A stretch of DNA of 64,000 bases from Cohnella laeviribosi DSM 21336. Its GTDB lineage: Bacteria > Bacillota > Bacilli > Paenibacillales > Paenibacillaceae. The notes under the pieces were generated by a model. The model was given only the letters and a program-made list of their open reading frames with translations, had not been told where the DNA came from and ran no database searches. The translations under genes were made by a program, and so were the position numbers. This document shows, in pieces, positions 1 through 8,872 of the stretch (position 1 is its first letter; the number at the start of each line of letters is the position of its first letter). Location of the stretch: NCBI RefSeq assembly GCF_000378425.1, contig NZ_KB899810.1:169688-233687 (forward strand), written 5' to 3'.

Positions 1-992
1 CCGCCGACTTGCGCGGCCAGGGCGTCGGACAGGTAGTCGCCGTTCAGGTTCAGCGTGGCGATGACGTCGAATTCGGCCGGACGGGTCAGCACTTGCTGCA
101 GGGCGATGTCGGCGATGGCGTCCTTGATCAGGATTTTGCCTTCGGCCAAAGCCGCCTTTTGCGCCGCGTTGGCCGCTTCCTCGCCTTGCTCGGCCTTGAT
201 TTTGTCGTATTGGCCCCAGGTGAAGGTTTGGTTCGGGAACTCGGTTTCGGCCACTTCGTAGCCCCAGTTCTTGAACGCGCCTTCCGTAAATTTCATGATG
301 TTGCCTTTGTGCACCAGCGTGACGGATTTGCGTTTATGCTTGATCGCGTATTCGATCGCGGCGCGGACGAGGCGCTTGGAGCCTTCGGAGGACACCGGCT
401 TGATGCCGATGCCGGACGTTTCCGGGAAGCGGATCTTTTTGACGCCCATTTCCTTTTGCAGGAATTCGATCACTTTTTTCGCATCGGCCGTTTGGGCTTG
501 ATACTCGATGCCCGCATAAATGTCCTCGGTGTTTTCGCGGAAAATGACCATGTCCACCAGATCCGGGCGTTTGACCGGGGAAGGTACGCCGCTGAAGTAA
601 CGCACGGGACGCAAGCAGACGTACAGGTCCAGTTCCTGGCGCAGCGCGACGTTCAGGGAGCGGATGCCGCCGCCGATCGGCGTGGTCAGCGGTCCCTTGA
701 TCGCGATGATGTATTCGCGGATCGCCGTCAGCGTATCGTTCGGCAGCCATTCGCCGTAGGTGTTGTAAGCTTTCTCGCCGGCGAACACTTCGTACCAGGC
801 GATTTCTTTTTCGCCGTTATACGCTTTTTTGACGGCTGCGTCGAGCACGCGTTTGGCTGCGCGCCAAATGTCGCGGCCGGTGCCGTCGCCTTCGATGAAC
901 GGAATGATCGGATTGTTCGGCACGTTCAGAACGCCGTTGGTAACGGTAATCGGTTGGCCGGAAGCGGGGGGTGCGAATTTTTCCAATTTCAT
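1..992 (-). CDS. icd: Isocitrate dehydrogenase (NADP-type), 3' end cut by window edge
   Basis: Converts isocitrate to 2-oxoglutarate and CO2 in the cytoplasmic TCA cycle. The reading frame is open from an ATG at 992 to the window edge, about 330 residues of a protein that is usually about 420-430 long. Typical family stretches are visible: the glycine-rich [11 protein letters not shown] near residue 35, [13 protein letters not shown] near 130, the substrate loop [13 protein letters not shown] near 150 and [13 protein letters not shown] near 230. An AGGAGG ribosome site lies 9 bases before the ATG. The gene follows citZ on the same strand after 110 bases, the usual citZ-icd order of Bacillus relatives; mdh would be expected beyond the edge. 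Confidence 0.96.
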   Translation of the reverse strand, partial: MKLEKFAPPASGQPITVTNGVLNVPNNPIIPFIEGDGTGRDIWRAAKRVLDAAVKKAYNGEKEIAWYEVFAGEKAYNTYGEWLPNDTLTAIREYIIAIKGPLTTPIGGGIRSLNVALRQELDLYVCLRPVRYFSGVPSPVKRPDLVDMVIFRENTEDIYAGIEYQAQTADAKKVIEFLQKEMGVKKIRFPETSGIGIKPVSSEGSKRLVRAAIEYAIKHKRKSVTLVHKGNIMKFTEGAFKNWGYEVAETEFPNQTFTWGQYDKIKAEQGEEAANAAQKAALAEGKILIKDAIADIALQQVLTRPAEFDVIATLNLNGDYLSDALAAQVG

Positions 993-1044
993 AAAAGGTT
1001 TCCTCCTGCTAGATGGATTTATTCATAAGAAACCGGCGCTCCGC

Positions 1045-1071
1045 TTTCCGGGCGCCCCCTGGCGCCGGAAA
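1045..1071 (-). other. Hairpin in the citZ-icd spacer
   Basis: Twelve bases (TTTCCGGGCGCC) face an almost exact complement (GGCGCCGGAAA, one base bulged) across a four-base loop. No T-run follows on the minus strand, so this is not a canonical terminator. It may stabilise the citZ or icd mRNA end or lower read-through between the two genes. Confidence 0.5.
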
Positions 1072-1102
1072 GGGCCCGCCGGCATCGACCGGCTGAACGG
1101 GC

Positions 1103-2218
1103 TTAGCCGCGCTGTTCGATCGGAACGTAGTGCTGGCCTACCGGTCCGACGTATTCGGCGCGCGGACGAATGAGACGGTTGTCGTCAAGCTGCTCGAGAA
1201 TGTGGGCGGTCCAGCCCGAAACCCGGCTGATCGCGAAGATCGGGGTGAACAAATCCCGGGGAATGCCCAGCAGCGTGTAACAGGAAGCGGAGTAGAAGTC
1301 GACGTTCGGCTTCAGTCCTTTTTGGCCGGTGACAAGCTCTTCGATTTTGACGGAAATCTCGTAGAGCGTCGAGTCGCCTTTCAGCTCGCTGAGCTGGCGG
1401 GACATTTGCTGCAAATGCTTGGCGCGCGGGTCGCCGTTCTTGTAGACGCGATGCCCGAAGCCCATGATCTTCTCTTTGTTGTTCAGCTTGTTCTGGATGT
1501 ACGGCTCCACATTGTCGAGCGTCTTGATTTCGTCAAGCATGACCATAACCGCTTCGTTGGCGCCGCCGTGCAGCGGGCCTTTGAGCGTGCCGATCGCGGA
1601 AGTGACGCCGGAGTAAATGTCGGACAGCGTAGCGACCGTTACGCGGCTTGCGAACGTCGAAGCGTTCAGCTCGTGGTCCGCATGAAGGACAAGCGCCTTA
1701 TCCAGCGCTTTGACCGCGACGGGATCGGGCTCCTCGCCCGTCAGCATATACAGGAAATTGTGCGCGACGCCCACGCCTTTTTTCGGCGCGACCGGCTCCA
1801 GCCCCTGGCGAATGCGGGCAAAAGCGGCGACCACCGTCGGCAGTTGGGCCTGCAGCTTAACCGCTTTCCGCAGATTCGCCTCGCGGCTCATATCCTGGGC
1901 TTCTTCGTCGTACAGCGCCAGGCTGGACACGGCCGTGCGCAGCGCAGCCATCGAGTTGGCGTTTTTCGGGTACAGGCGCAAGCCCGCAATCACTTCCGGG
2001 GACACCGCCGCGTACTCGCCAAGCTGAGCGATCAGCTCGTCCAGTTCCTTCCGCGTGGGAAGCTTGCCGTGCCACAACAAATAGGCGACTTCTTCGAAAG
2101 TCGCCTTCTCCGCAAGCTCATCAATGTTGATGCCGCGATACGTCAGCACGCCATCAACGATGGAACTGATGGATGAAGTTGCTGCGACGATCCCTTCAAG
2201 ACCTTTCGTTGCCGTCAT
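1103..2218 (-). CDS. citZ: Citrate synthase
   Basis: Condenses acetyl-CoA and oxaloacetate to citrate, the entry step of the TCA cycle. The product is 371 residues, matching CitZ of Bacillus (372). Catalytic regions are intact: HADHELNAST (His, near residue 180), GFGHRVYKNGDPRA (His, near 254) and PNVDFYSAS (Asp, near 309). An upstream in-frame start exists, but the ATG at 2218 begins the conserved MTATKGLEGIVA and has GGAGAG 7-8 bases before it. The gene is transcribed before icd. The upstream region carries a candidate SigA promoter and a CcpC-type dyad, consistent with citrate-responsive control. Confidence 0.97.
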   Translation of the reverse strand: MTATKGLEGIVAATSSISSIVDGVLTYRGINIDELAEKATFEEVAYLLWHGKLPTRKELDELIAQLGEYAAVSPEVIAGLRLYPKNANSMAALRTAVSSLALYDEEAQDMSREANLRKAVKLQAQLPTVVAAFARIRQGLEPVAPKKGVGVAHNFLYMLTGEEPDPVAVKALDKALVLHADHELNASTFASRVTVATLSDIYSGVTSAIGTLKGPLHGGANEAVMVMLDEIKTLDNVEPYIQNKLNNKEKIMGFGHRVYKNGDPRAKHLQQMSRQLSELKGDSTLYEISVKIEELVTGQKGLKPNVDFYSASCYTLLGIPRDLFTPIFAISRVSGWTAHILEQLDDNRLIRPRAEYVGPVGQHYVPIEQRG

Positions 2219-2377
2219 CGTTTTCTCTCCTTCGTTCCAAATAATGTCAATCGCTTTGGACAAACGCACATCACAGGTGCGAACGCCTCGATTCAGGTCT
2301 TCCTAGCAAGCATCCCGGACATTGCGTGCGTCAGGACGCGCAAAACCGAAAAAGTTTCAGATTTTTGACCTTTTTTT

Positions 2378-2406
2378 ATGATAAACGATTTTTTGCGGGA
2401 ATGGAA
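2378..2406 (-). promoter_or_regulatory. Candidate SigA promoter for citZ
   Basis: On the minus strand TTCCAT, 17 bases, then TATCAT (five of six to the -10 consensus). Predicted start near 2371, giving a leader of about 150 nt before citZ. The -35 match is weak, as is common for regulated promoters. Inferred from sequence only. Confidence 0.5.
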
Positions 2407-2417
2407 CCGAAGCCGGC

Positions 2418-2432
2418 ATAAAAATGCTTTAT
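2418..2432. promoter_or_regulatory. CcpC-type operator upstream of citZ
   Basis: The 15-mer is an exact match to the ATAA-N7-TTAT dyad known for CcpC, the LysR-type regulator of citZ and citB in Bacillus. It lies about 12 bases upstream of the proposed -35, centred near -54. A TTAT half-site overlaps the -10 at 2382-2385, resembling the dyad plus half-site layout described for citB. Function is inferred. Confidence 0.6.
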
Positions 2433-2538
2433 CGATTGGATAATGAAATCTTGTCATACCATCACGTAAGTGTGTGCCGAATGCGGCGAAATATGCAGGC
2501 TTCGCGGCAGGACAAAGCAGCGTCTTACGGCTCTCTCT

Positions 2539-2566
2539 TTTACGCCGGCGTTTCGGGTGTTACAAT
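2539..2566 (+). promoter_or_regulatory. Candidate extended -10 promoter for ppx
   Basis: TTTACG, 16 bases, then TACAAT preceded by TG plus one base (extended -10). The predicted start near 2573 lies downstream of earlier in-frame codons and so supports translation from the TTG at 2611. Confidence 0.5.
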
Positions 2567-2610
2567 GGTCACACCCCTATCATGAACCCACAAGGAGGCG
2601 CCTGTTCATA

Positions 2611-4146
2611 TTGAATGCATCCGCAACCGTGACCGGCATGATCGATATCGGATCGAACACCGTTCGTCTTGCCGTTTATCAAGTGACAAGCGAAGGCGCG
2701 TACCGGGTCATCGACCAGGGAAGATGGTCCGCAAGGCTCAGCCAGAAGCTGACCGAAGACGGGATGCTGCCGGACGAGACCCTGCGCGAGCTGGCCGAGG
2801 TGCTTCGGCACTACCGCAACATCTGCACGATGCACGGGGCGAGCCGCATCCGCGCCGTCGCGACGGCGGCGATCCGCCAGGCGGCCAACCGCGAGCAGGC
2901 GCTTCGGCGGCTGAATCGCGAAACCGGACTGTCGATCGAATTGCTGTCCGGAGAAGACGAAGCCCGCTACGGCAGCATCGCGGTGCTGCGCACGATGAGC
3001 TATACCGACGCTTTTCTCGTCGATATCGGAGGCGGAAGCACGGAGATCAGCCTGCTACGGGACCGCAAGCTGGTTGCCGCCGTTTCCTTTCCCATAGGCT
3101 GCGTCAATACGGCAATCCGCTATGCGCTGAACGGCAAGCCGGTCTCTCCCGCCCTGCTGGAGAGAATCGAAAGCGAAACGCTGGACATGCTTCGCCGCGA
3201 GCCCTGGATTTTTTCCAAAGCCGGGCTTCCGCTGATCGGCCTGGGCGGCACGGTCCGGGCTCTGGCCAAGTACCGGAAACGCAGCGGCCACTATCCGTTC
3301 GCCAATTTGCACGGCTTCGAGATCAAGGACGGCGCTCTGGACGACACCCTGAAGACGCTGGCGTCCATGACCTTAAGCAAGCGCCGCAAGCTGCCCGGCT
3401 TGTCCAAGGACCGGGCCGACGTCATCGTGCCCGGGCTGGCCATCCTGCGCGCCGTGTTGCGGGCGACCGCCTCGCCGCGCATCGTCGTATGCGGCGCCGG
3501 CATCCGGGACGGGCTGTTTTTCGAAACTTGCCTGCCCAAACGGGAAACGCCCTCTCCGGACGAGGTGCTGAACGATAGCGTTCGTAATTTGACCGTCTTG
3601 TACCCGGCCGCTCCCGAGAAGCATCTGGCCCAGGTGAACCGGCTCGCGCTCGAGCTCTACGACCGGCTCGCCCCGGGCGCGGGCCTGCCCGCCGCGTCGC
3701 GCAAATGGCTTGACGCCGCTTCCCGCCTGTTCCGCATCGGCGCCGTCATCGACTACAACGAATGCGCGGATCATACGTTTTACATACTGTTGAACGCCCA
3801 CTGGTACGGCCTGCCGCACCGGGAAGCGCTGCTGACCGCGCTGATCGCCTCTTACCGGGGGCCCAACCAATTGCTCCGCAAGCTGTCGCCGTACCGGTCC
3901 ATCCTGGAGAACGGGGACGCCGAAACGGCTTCCAAGCTGGGCGCCCTGCTTCAGCTTGCCGCCGCTCTCGACCGCAGCGAATCGCAGGCGATCACCTCTT
4001 TGCACATTTCCGTCGAAAAGGGCAAAAAGCTGATGTTGACCGCCGATGCCCGCCACGCGCTGCCGATGGAAACGATGGAAGTCGAGGCGATCGCCAAAGA
4101 CTTCAAAAAATGCTGGGGGCTGACGCCCAAGCTCACGGTTCGCTGA
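2611..4146 (+). CDS. ppx: Ppx/GppA-family exopolyphosphatase
   Basis: Predicted to release phosphate from polyphosphate ends or to hydrolyse the pppGpp gamma-phosphate; the family does both. The N-terminal ASKHA-type domain shows the phosphate loop GMIDIGSNTVRLAVY within the first 25 residues and DIGGGSTEISL near residue 140. The C-terminal half looks like the HD-like domain of long Ppx proteins. Length is about 511 residues. The TTG start follows AAGGAGG by 12 bases; GTG at 2629 or ATG at 2638 are possible alternatives. The gene faces ppk tail to tail, so synthesis and breakdown of polyphosphate sit together but on opposite strands. Confidence 0.9.
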   Translation: MNASATVTGMIDIGSNTVRLAVYQVTSEGAYRVIDQGRWSARLSQKLTEDGMLPDETLRELAEVLRHYRNICTMHGASRIRAVATAAIRQAANREQALRRLNRETGLSIELLSGEDEARYGSIAVLRTMSYTDAFLVDIGGGSTEISLLRDRKLVAAVSFPIGCVNTAIRYALNGKPVSPALLERIESETLDMLRREPWIFSKAGLPLIGLGGTVRALAKYRKRSGHYPFANLHGFEIKDGALDDTLKTLASMTLSKRRKLPGLSKDRADVIVPGLAILRAVLRATASPRIVVCGAGIRDGLFFETCLPKRETPSPDEVLNDSVRNLTVLYPAAPEKHLAQVNRLALELYDRLAPGAGLPAASRKWLDAASRLFRIGAVIDYNECADHTFYILLNAHWYGLPHREALLTALIASYRGPNQLLRKLSPYRSILENGDAETASKLGALLQLAAALDRSESQAITSLHISVEKGKKLMLTADARHALPMETMEVEAIAKDFKKCWGLTPKLTVR

Positions 4147-4295
4147 CCTCGGCATACGCTCGCGGGCGGACGCTTTCTCTTGAAAAAAGGGAGTGGCCGC
4201 CCGCATCCGTTGCCGTCGTTTAGGACGGTTCAACGCTGCGGAGCTTTTCTCCGGCAACGGCGAGTAACTGCGTTTCTTCTTCCTTCCGACTGCCG

Positions 4296-4417
4296 ACGTT
4301 TCGGTATCCCGCTCGCTCAGAATCGTTCCGGGACGCATCACGTTTCGGTATCCCATTCGCTCAGATTCGTTCCGCGCTGCATCACGTTTCGATATCCCTC
4401 TCACTCAGATTCGTTCG
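4296..4417. repeat. Three tandem copies of a 44-bp repeat
   Basis: Copies begin at 4296, 4340 and 4384, each opening with ACGTTTCGGTATCCC or a close variant and continuing through a CTCAGATTCGTTC-like segment. The period is exactly 44 bases and the third copy is shortened. Confidence 0.8.
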
Positions 4418-4450
4418 TGTACCGTATCCGTTTCCGAAACCAGACATTGT

Positions 4451-4750
4451 TCCCGCGTCAACTCGCCATGCAGTTGCATTTATGGCAGCTGCAGTTCCGC
4501 TCACCCGGTTCGGCGGGCTGAACGCGCGATCCAGTTGCTTTTTCGGCACTTGCATCGCCGTTTCCCGCGTCAACTCGCCATGCAGTTGCATTTATGGCAA
4601 TTGCAGTTCCGCTCGCCCGGTCCGGCGGGCTGAACGCGCAATGTAGTTGCTTTTTCGGCACTTGCATCGCCGTCTCCCACAGAAATTCGCCATGCAGTTG
4701 CCTCTACAGCAACTGGAATTCCGCTCACCCGTTCCGGCGGGCTAGTCGCG
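4451..4750. repeat. Three tandem copies of a 112-bp structured repeat
   Basis: Copies start at 4451, 4563 and 4675 (period 112; last copy partial). Each contains CAGTTGC, seven bases, then GCAGCTG, GCAATTG or GCAACTG. All three can fold into the same 7-bp stem, because the differences leave G-U pairs or perfect pairs. The rest of the unit is also well conserved (CCGGTYCGGCGGGCTGAACG). Confidence 0.8.
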
Positions 4751-4807
4751 CCCTATCCCTGCAGCCCGGACCGTGCCCGTTTTGCCGGGCTGCCCGGCAA
4801 CGCCGCC

Positions 4808-6904
4808 TCACGTCTCTTCCGCCGCGGCCGCCTTCTTCCACAGCCAAAGGTTCGCCGCGGCGAACTGGCTGCGCAGCGGCGGCTCGCCCTCCTTGGCCGC
4901 AACCCGCTCGTACCCTCCGCCCGCTTTCAGTTCCCTTGCCTTGACATTGTCGCGCAAAATCAGTTCCAGCAGATTGATCAGCATCTTCTTCAAGCCCGGA
5001 TCGTACACCGGGCACATCAGCTCCACGCGGCGGCTCAGGTTGCGCGTCATCCAGTCGGCGCTGGAAATATACACTTCTTCGTTGCCGCCGTTCGCGACGG
5101 CCAATATGCGGGAATGCTCCAGAAAGCGGTCCACGATGCTGATGACGCGGATGTTCTCGCTCAGACCGGGAACGCCGGGCCTGAGGCAGCAGACGCCGCG
5201 CACGATCAGCTCGATCCGGACGCCGGCGGCGGACGCCTCGTACAGCTTGTCGATCATCGACTGGTTGGACAGCGAATTCACCTTGGCGACGATTCTGGCC
5301 GGCTTTCCTTCGCGCGCGAAGGCGATCTCCCGGTCGATCAGTTCGAACAGCTTCGGCTTGAGCCCCGACGGCGCCACGGCGAACGAACGCCAATTGTGCG
5401 GCGTCGAATAGCCCGTCATTTCGTTAAACAGCGCGGAAGCGTCTTCGCCGATGTCGGGGCGGCAGGTGAACAGGCCGGCGTCGGTATACAGGCGGGCGGT
5501 GCTTTCGTTGTAATTTCCCGTTCCGACATGGACGTACCGGCGCAAAACCCCGTTTTCCCGCCTGACGACAAGCGTGATTTTCGCGTGCGTTTTCAGCCCG
5601 ACCAGGCCGTACACGACGTGGCAGCCGGCCTTCTCCAACTGCCTTGCCCAGGCGATGTTGCGCTCCTCGTCGAACCGCGCCTTCAGCTCCACGACCACCG
5701 TCACCTGCTTGCCCGATTCCGCCGCCTTCGTCAGCGCTTGCACCAGGACCGAATGGGCGTTGACCCGGTACAGCGTCATTTTGATCGCCAGCACGTCCGG
5801 GTCGGCCGCCGCCTCGCTGATGAAGTCGTTAACCGCCTCGAACGATTCGTAGGGGTGATAAACGAGCACGTCGCGCTCGCGCACCGCCGACAGCATGTCA
5901 TCCGACTCTTCGAATTCGAGCGGATACTTCGGCTCGTACCGCGGATAGCGCAGATGATCGGCATTCGGAAGCGAACCCGCAAAGCGCGACAGGAAGCTCA
6001 GATCGAGCGGACCGTCGATTTCATGGATGTCGTCGATCGGATCCGACAGCTGAAGCTCCTCCATAAGCAGCTCGCGCGCGTCTTCGTGCATCCCCTTCTC
6101 GATCTCCAGCCGGACGGGAAAACCGCGGCGACGGCGGCGAAGCTCCTTTTCGATTTCCGCAAGCAAATCCTCCGCGCCCTCCTCGTTGAGGGCCAGGTCC
6201 GAGTTGCGCGTCACGCGGAAAGCGTGAACCGCTTCGGTCGCGTAGCCGCTGAACAGCTGGCCGATTTGCTCCTTGATCAAATCCTCCAGCAGGATGAACG
6301 ATTGCTTGCGCGTCCCCTTGCGGCCCGGAACCGGAACCGTCCGGGGCAAAATCGAAGGCACCTGCACAATGGCGCAGTACGTCCGATCCTCCTGCTTGAC
6401 GTCGGTCAGATCCGGACGCAGAACCACCGCCAAATACAGCTCTTTGCTGTGCAGCAGCGGAAACGGACGGCTCGAATCCACCGCCATCGGCGTCAGCACC
6501 GGATAGACGATCTGATGAAAGTAAGCCGCCAGCTCTTCTTTTTGCCCGTCGTTCAAATCCGGCCACTTGACGAACACGACGCCTTCCTTGGCGAGCGCGC
6601 GCATCAGTTCCCGGTAAGTTTTGTATTGGTCCCGCACCATGCGGACGATCCGCTTCGCGAGCCGTTTGGTCAGCCCTTGCGGCGTGTAGCCGGTAAAGTC
6701 CGGCTTGTTGTAGCCCGCCTTCAGCTGATCCTTCAGGCCGGCGACGCGCACGCTGACGAACTCGTCCAGATTGCTGGTGACAATCGACAAAAAATGCAGC
6801 CGTTCCAGCAAAGGCGTCGTCGGATCCTCCGCCTCCTCCAGCACCCTGCGGTTAAATTCGATCCAGCTCAAATCCCGGTTGATATATTTTCGGCTTGCCG
6901 ACAT
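4808..6904 (-). CDS. ppk: Polyphosphate kinase 1
   Basis: Makes polyphosphate from ATP. The 698-residue length fits the PPK1 family. The N-terminal INRDLSWIEFNRRVLEEA motif is present, and both histidine motifs are visible: GLKTHAK near residue 438 (the phosphorylated histidine in PPK1) and FLEHSRIL near 595. ATG at 6904 begins MSASRKYINRDL and has GGGGGT 8-12 bases before it; an in-frame TTG 15 bases earlier is less likely. A Pho-box array stands directly upstream, so expression is probably induced by phosphate limitation. The C-terminus ends in an Ala-rich tail. Confidence 0.95.
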   Translation of the reverse strand: MSASRKYINRDLSWIEFNRRVLEEAEDPTTPLLERLHFLSIVTSNLDEFVSVRVAGLKDQLKAGYNKPDFTGYTPQGLTKRLAKRIVRMVRDQYKTYRELMRALAKEGVVFVKWPDLNDGQKEELAAYFHQIVYPVLTPMAVDSSRPFPLLHSKELYLAVVLRPDLTDVKQEDRTYCAIVQVPSILPRTVPVPGRKGTRKQSFILLEDLIKEQIGQLFSGYATEAVHAFRVTRNSDLALNEEGAEDLLAEIEKELRRRRRGFPVRLEIEKGMHEDARELLMEELQLSDPIDDIHEIDGPLDLSFLSRFAGSLPNADHLRYPRYEPKYPLEFEESDDMLSAVRERDVLVYHPYESFEAVNDFISEAAADPDVLAIKMTLYRVNAHSVLVQALTKAAESGKQVTVVVELKARFDEERNIAWARQLEKAGCHVVYGLVGLKTHAKITLVVRRENGVLRRYVHVGTGNYNESTARLYTDAGLFTCRPDIGEDASALFNEMTGYSTPHNWRSFAVAPSGLKPKLFELIDREIAFAREGKPARIVAKVNSLSNQSMIDKLYEASAAGVRIELIVRGVCCLRPGVPGLSENIRVISIVDRFLEHSRILAVANGGNEEVYISSADWMTRNLSRRVELMCPVYDPGLKKMLINLLELILRDNVKARELKAGGGYERVAAKEGEPPLRSQFAAANLWLWKKAAAAEET

Positions 6905-6955
6905 GATCCAGACCCCCAATATTGCGCCTAGACAAGCGTACCCCTATTTTCTCTC

Positions 6956-6998
6956 ATTATGTCGGAAAATTGTAAAGCAAACGTTAACCATTTGTTAA
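6956..6998 (-). promoter_or_regulatory. PhoP box and -10 element for ppk
   Basis: Read on the minus strand, TTAACA, TTAACG and TTTACA are spaced exactly 11 bases apart (6998-6971), matching the TT(A/T/C)A(C/T)A-N5 direct repeats bound by PhoP in Bacillus. Nine bases further is CATAAT (6961-6956) as -10. There is no good -35, as expected for a PhoP-activated promoter. Predicted start near 6949, 45 nt before ppk. Confidence 0.7.
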
Positions 6999-7129
6999 AC
7001 GGTCGTAAGGCGTTCGGTTCGCGTCGGAATATCGCGGATAAATGAGCGGAAAGCCCTTCTTACGCGCCGTTTCGAAAGCGTTATACTTGATAATGGAGGA
7101 CATTTCCATCCAAAAAAGGAGGGCGGCGC

Positions 7130-8242
7130 GTGGGACGACACATTTGGGGCCAATGGTTGAGGCTGATAGCGGTCATCGCGGTGGCGGCGGGCGGCGCTTT
7201 CTTCATCTGGTGGGCGCTGCCCCTAGTTTATCCGTTCCTGCTCGGATGGCTTTTGGCCTATGCGCTGAATCCGCTCGTAGACTTGCTTCACATCAAGGGC
7301 CGGGCGCCGAGATGGCTCGCGGTCACGATCGTGCTGGCAGTGTTTACGCTCGCGATACTGACGGTGATTTCCGCGCTTGTCATGCGGCTTGTAAACGAAA
7401 TTATTCTGCTGTCCGGATCACTGCAGCATCTTGTAAGCTGGGTGGAACAAAGCTTTAACGAGCTGATGGAGCGCCCCGAGCTGCAGCTGCTTATCGATCG
7501 GATCAATACGTTTTACCAGCAAAATCCCGGCTACCAGGAAACGATCAACGGCCGGATTACCGATACGGCCCAAGCGCTCGCCAAAGCGGGCACCAGCCTG
7601 ATCGGTTCGTTTCTGAACGGAATCGTGAACGTGCTCTCTTCCTTGCCCGAGGTGGCGACGATCGCGGCGATCGTGCTGCTCGCCTCCTTCTTCATCAGCA
7701 AGGACTGGCACCGGCTTATGGGCAAATTCGCCTCCGGATTCCCGGAGCCGTTCCGCAAGCGTGCGGGAACGGTCTGGCACGAACTTCGCAACGCGCTGTT
7801 CGGCTATGTAAGGGCGCAGCTGATCATGATCACCATCACGGCCGTCGTCGTGACGGCCGGTCTTATCGTGATCGGCGTCAAAAACGCGGTTTCGATCGGC
7901 ATGCTGATCGGTCTCGTCGACCTGCTGCCTTACCTGGGCGTAGGCGCGGCCATGATTCCCTGGATCGCGTACGTGTTTCTGACGGGCGACGCATGGCTGG
8001 GCGCCAAATTGTCGATCCTGTACGGCATCGTGCTTGTCGCCAGGCAGTTTATCGAGCCCAAAGTGCTGGCGTCGAGCGTCGGGCTTGACCCGCTTTCCAC
8101 CCTGGTCGCCATGTTCGTCGGGCTGAAGCTGTTCGGATTTGCCGGACTGATCGTCGGCCCCGTGACCTTGATCCTGCTGGCGACGTGCCGCCGGGCGGGC
8201 GTGTTCCGGGATATCGGACGCTTTATCGTCCACGGAAAATAG
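7130..8242 (+). CDS. ytvI: AI-2E family (PerM-like) membrane transporter, YtvI-like
   Basis: A polytopic membrane protein of 370 residues. It has N-terminal hydrophobic segments (about 10-35 and 60-85), a soluble helical stretch (90-150), then further membrane segments. The family signature region (LIGLVDLLPYLGVGAAMIPW, then RQFIEPKVLASSVGLDPL) is present near residues 260-320. The family exports autoinducer-like or other small solutes; the substrate here is unknown. GTG start with AAGGAGG 8 bases upstream. In B. subtilis ytvI lies in the same citZ-pyk neighbourhood. Confidence 0.85.
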   Translation: MGRHIWGQWLRLIAVIAVAAGGAFFIWWALPLVYPFLLGWLLAYALNPLVDLLHIKGRAPRWLAVTIVLAVFTLAILTVISALVMRLVNEIILLSGSLQHLVSWVEQSFNELMERPELQLLIDRINTFYQQNPGYQETINGRITDTAQALAKAGTSLIGSFLNGIVNVLSSLPEVATIAAIVLLASFFISKDWHRLMGKFASGFPEPFRKRAGTVWHELRNALFGYVRAQLIMITITAVVVTAGLIVIGVKNAVSIGMLIGLVDLLPYLGVGAAMIPWIAYVFLTGDAWLGAKLSILYGIVLVARQFIEPKVLASSVGLDPLSTLVAMFVGLKLFGFAGLIVGPVTLILLATCRRAGVFRDIGRFIVHGK

Positions 8243-8260
8243 GCGGCTTGCCGGCCGCCG

Positions 8261-8662
8261 TCAGCGCAGCGGACCGCCGTATATGCGAAAGGAACCGGAC
8301 CGGAATTTCCGTTCGAGCCAACGGTACAGCCATCCCCTGTACAGAGGACGGGTAAACGGAAGCAGCAGCGTAATGCCGACGATATCCGAGAGAAAGCCGG
8401 GAATGACGAGCAGGAGCCCTCCGGCCATAATGCAGAGGCCGTTCAGGATGGCTTGGCCCGGCATTTGTCCGGACTGCATTTGGCGCTGCGCCTCCAGCCA
8501 TGCTTTGCGCCCCTCCGTCTGCGCCAGCAGCGCGCCGGCGACGACCCCCAGCAGCAGCAGCGCGAAGGTGGTTCCGGCCCCGAGCCAATCCGCCGCGAGG
8601 ATAATGACGGCGATTTCCGCGATCGCGGCGATGGCAAGCCACGCGCCGAATTTTCTGAGCAC
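8261..8662 (-). CDS. FxsA family cytoplasmic membrane protein
   Basis: A small membrane protein of about 133 residues. Hydrophobic segments near 8-45 and 70-90 and the typical GGLLLVIPGFLSDIVGITLLLP stretch identify the FxsA family (suppressor of F exclusion in E. coli; role in Firmicutes unknown). I chose the GTG at 8662 because GAGGAGGG lies 8 bases before it; the frame stays open further upstream without another good site. It converges with ytvI, the stops being 18 bases apart. Confidence 0.8.
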   Translation of the reverse strand: MLRKFGAWLAIAAIAEIAVIILAADWLGAGTTFALLLLGVVAGALLAQTEGRKAWLEAQRQMQSGQMPGQAILNGLCIMAGGLLLVIPGFLSDIVGITLLLPFTRPLYRGWLYRWLERKFRSGSFRIYGGPLR

Positions 8663-8872
8663 AGGTCTTCCCTCCTCCATTGTGCGCGTTCCGTTTCGCG
8701 TTTCGGTCAGACGCCCTCCTGCCGTCCGCGCCGCCAGGCGGCCTCCAGCCGCAAGCGGCAAACAGGGGGAGTCCGAGAACCGAACGGACCTGCCTATCGT
8801 ATCACCCAACGGAACGTTTTCTATGACGAACGCCGATGTACGTCCGATGAACGTCGGCGAACGTTGCAAGCC

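Larger units (their letters stand above)
4147..4807. other. Non-coding spacer between ppx and ppk filled with tandem repeats
   Basis: I see no gene here. Two tandem repeat families occupy most of it (listed separately). The frames that stay open across them are repeat-derived and lack ribosome sites. Confidence 0.7.

Noticed and set aside
9..1028. Long plus-strand frame opposite icd
   Set aside because: The minus strand encodes an unmistakable isocitrate dehydrogenase; the plus frame has no recognisable sequence.
4382..4667. Short minus-strand frames in the ppx-ppk gap that repeat each other
   Set aside because: They are translations of the 112-bp repeats, without ribosome sites.
5114..6931. 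Long plus-strand open frame opposite ppk (605 codons)
   Set aside because: Shadow of ppk: Arg/Gln/His-rich, no motifs, no ribosome site.
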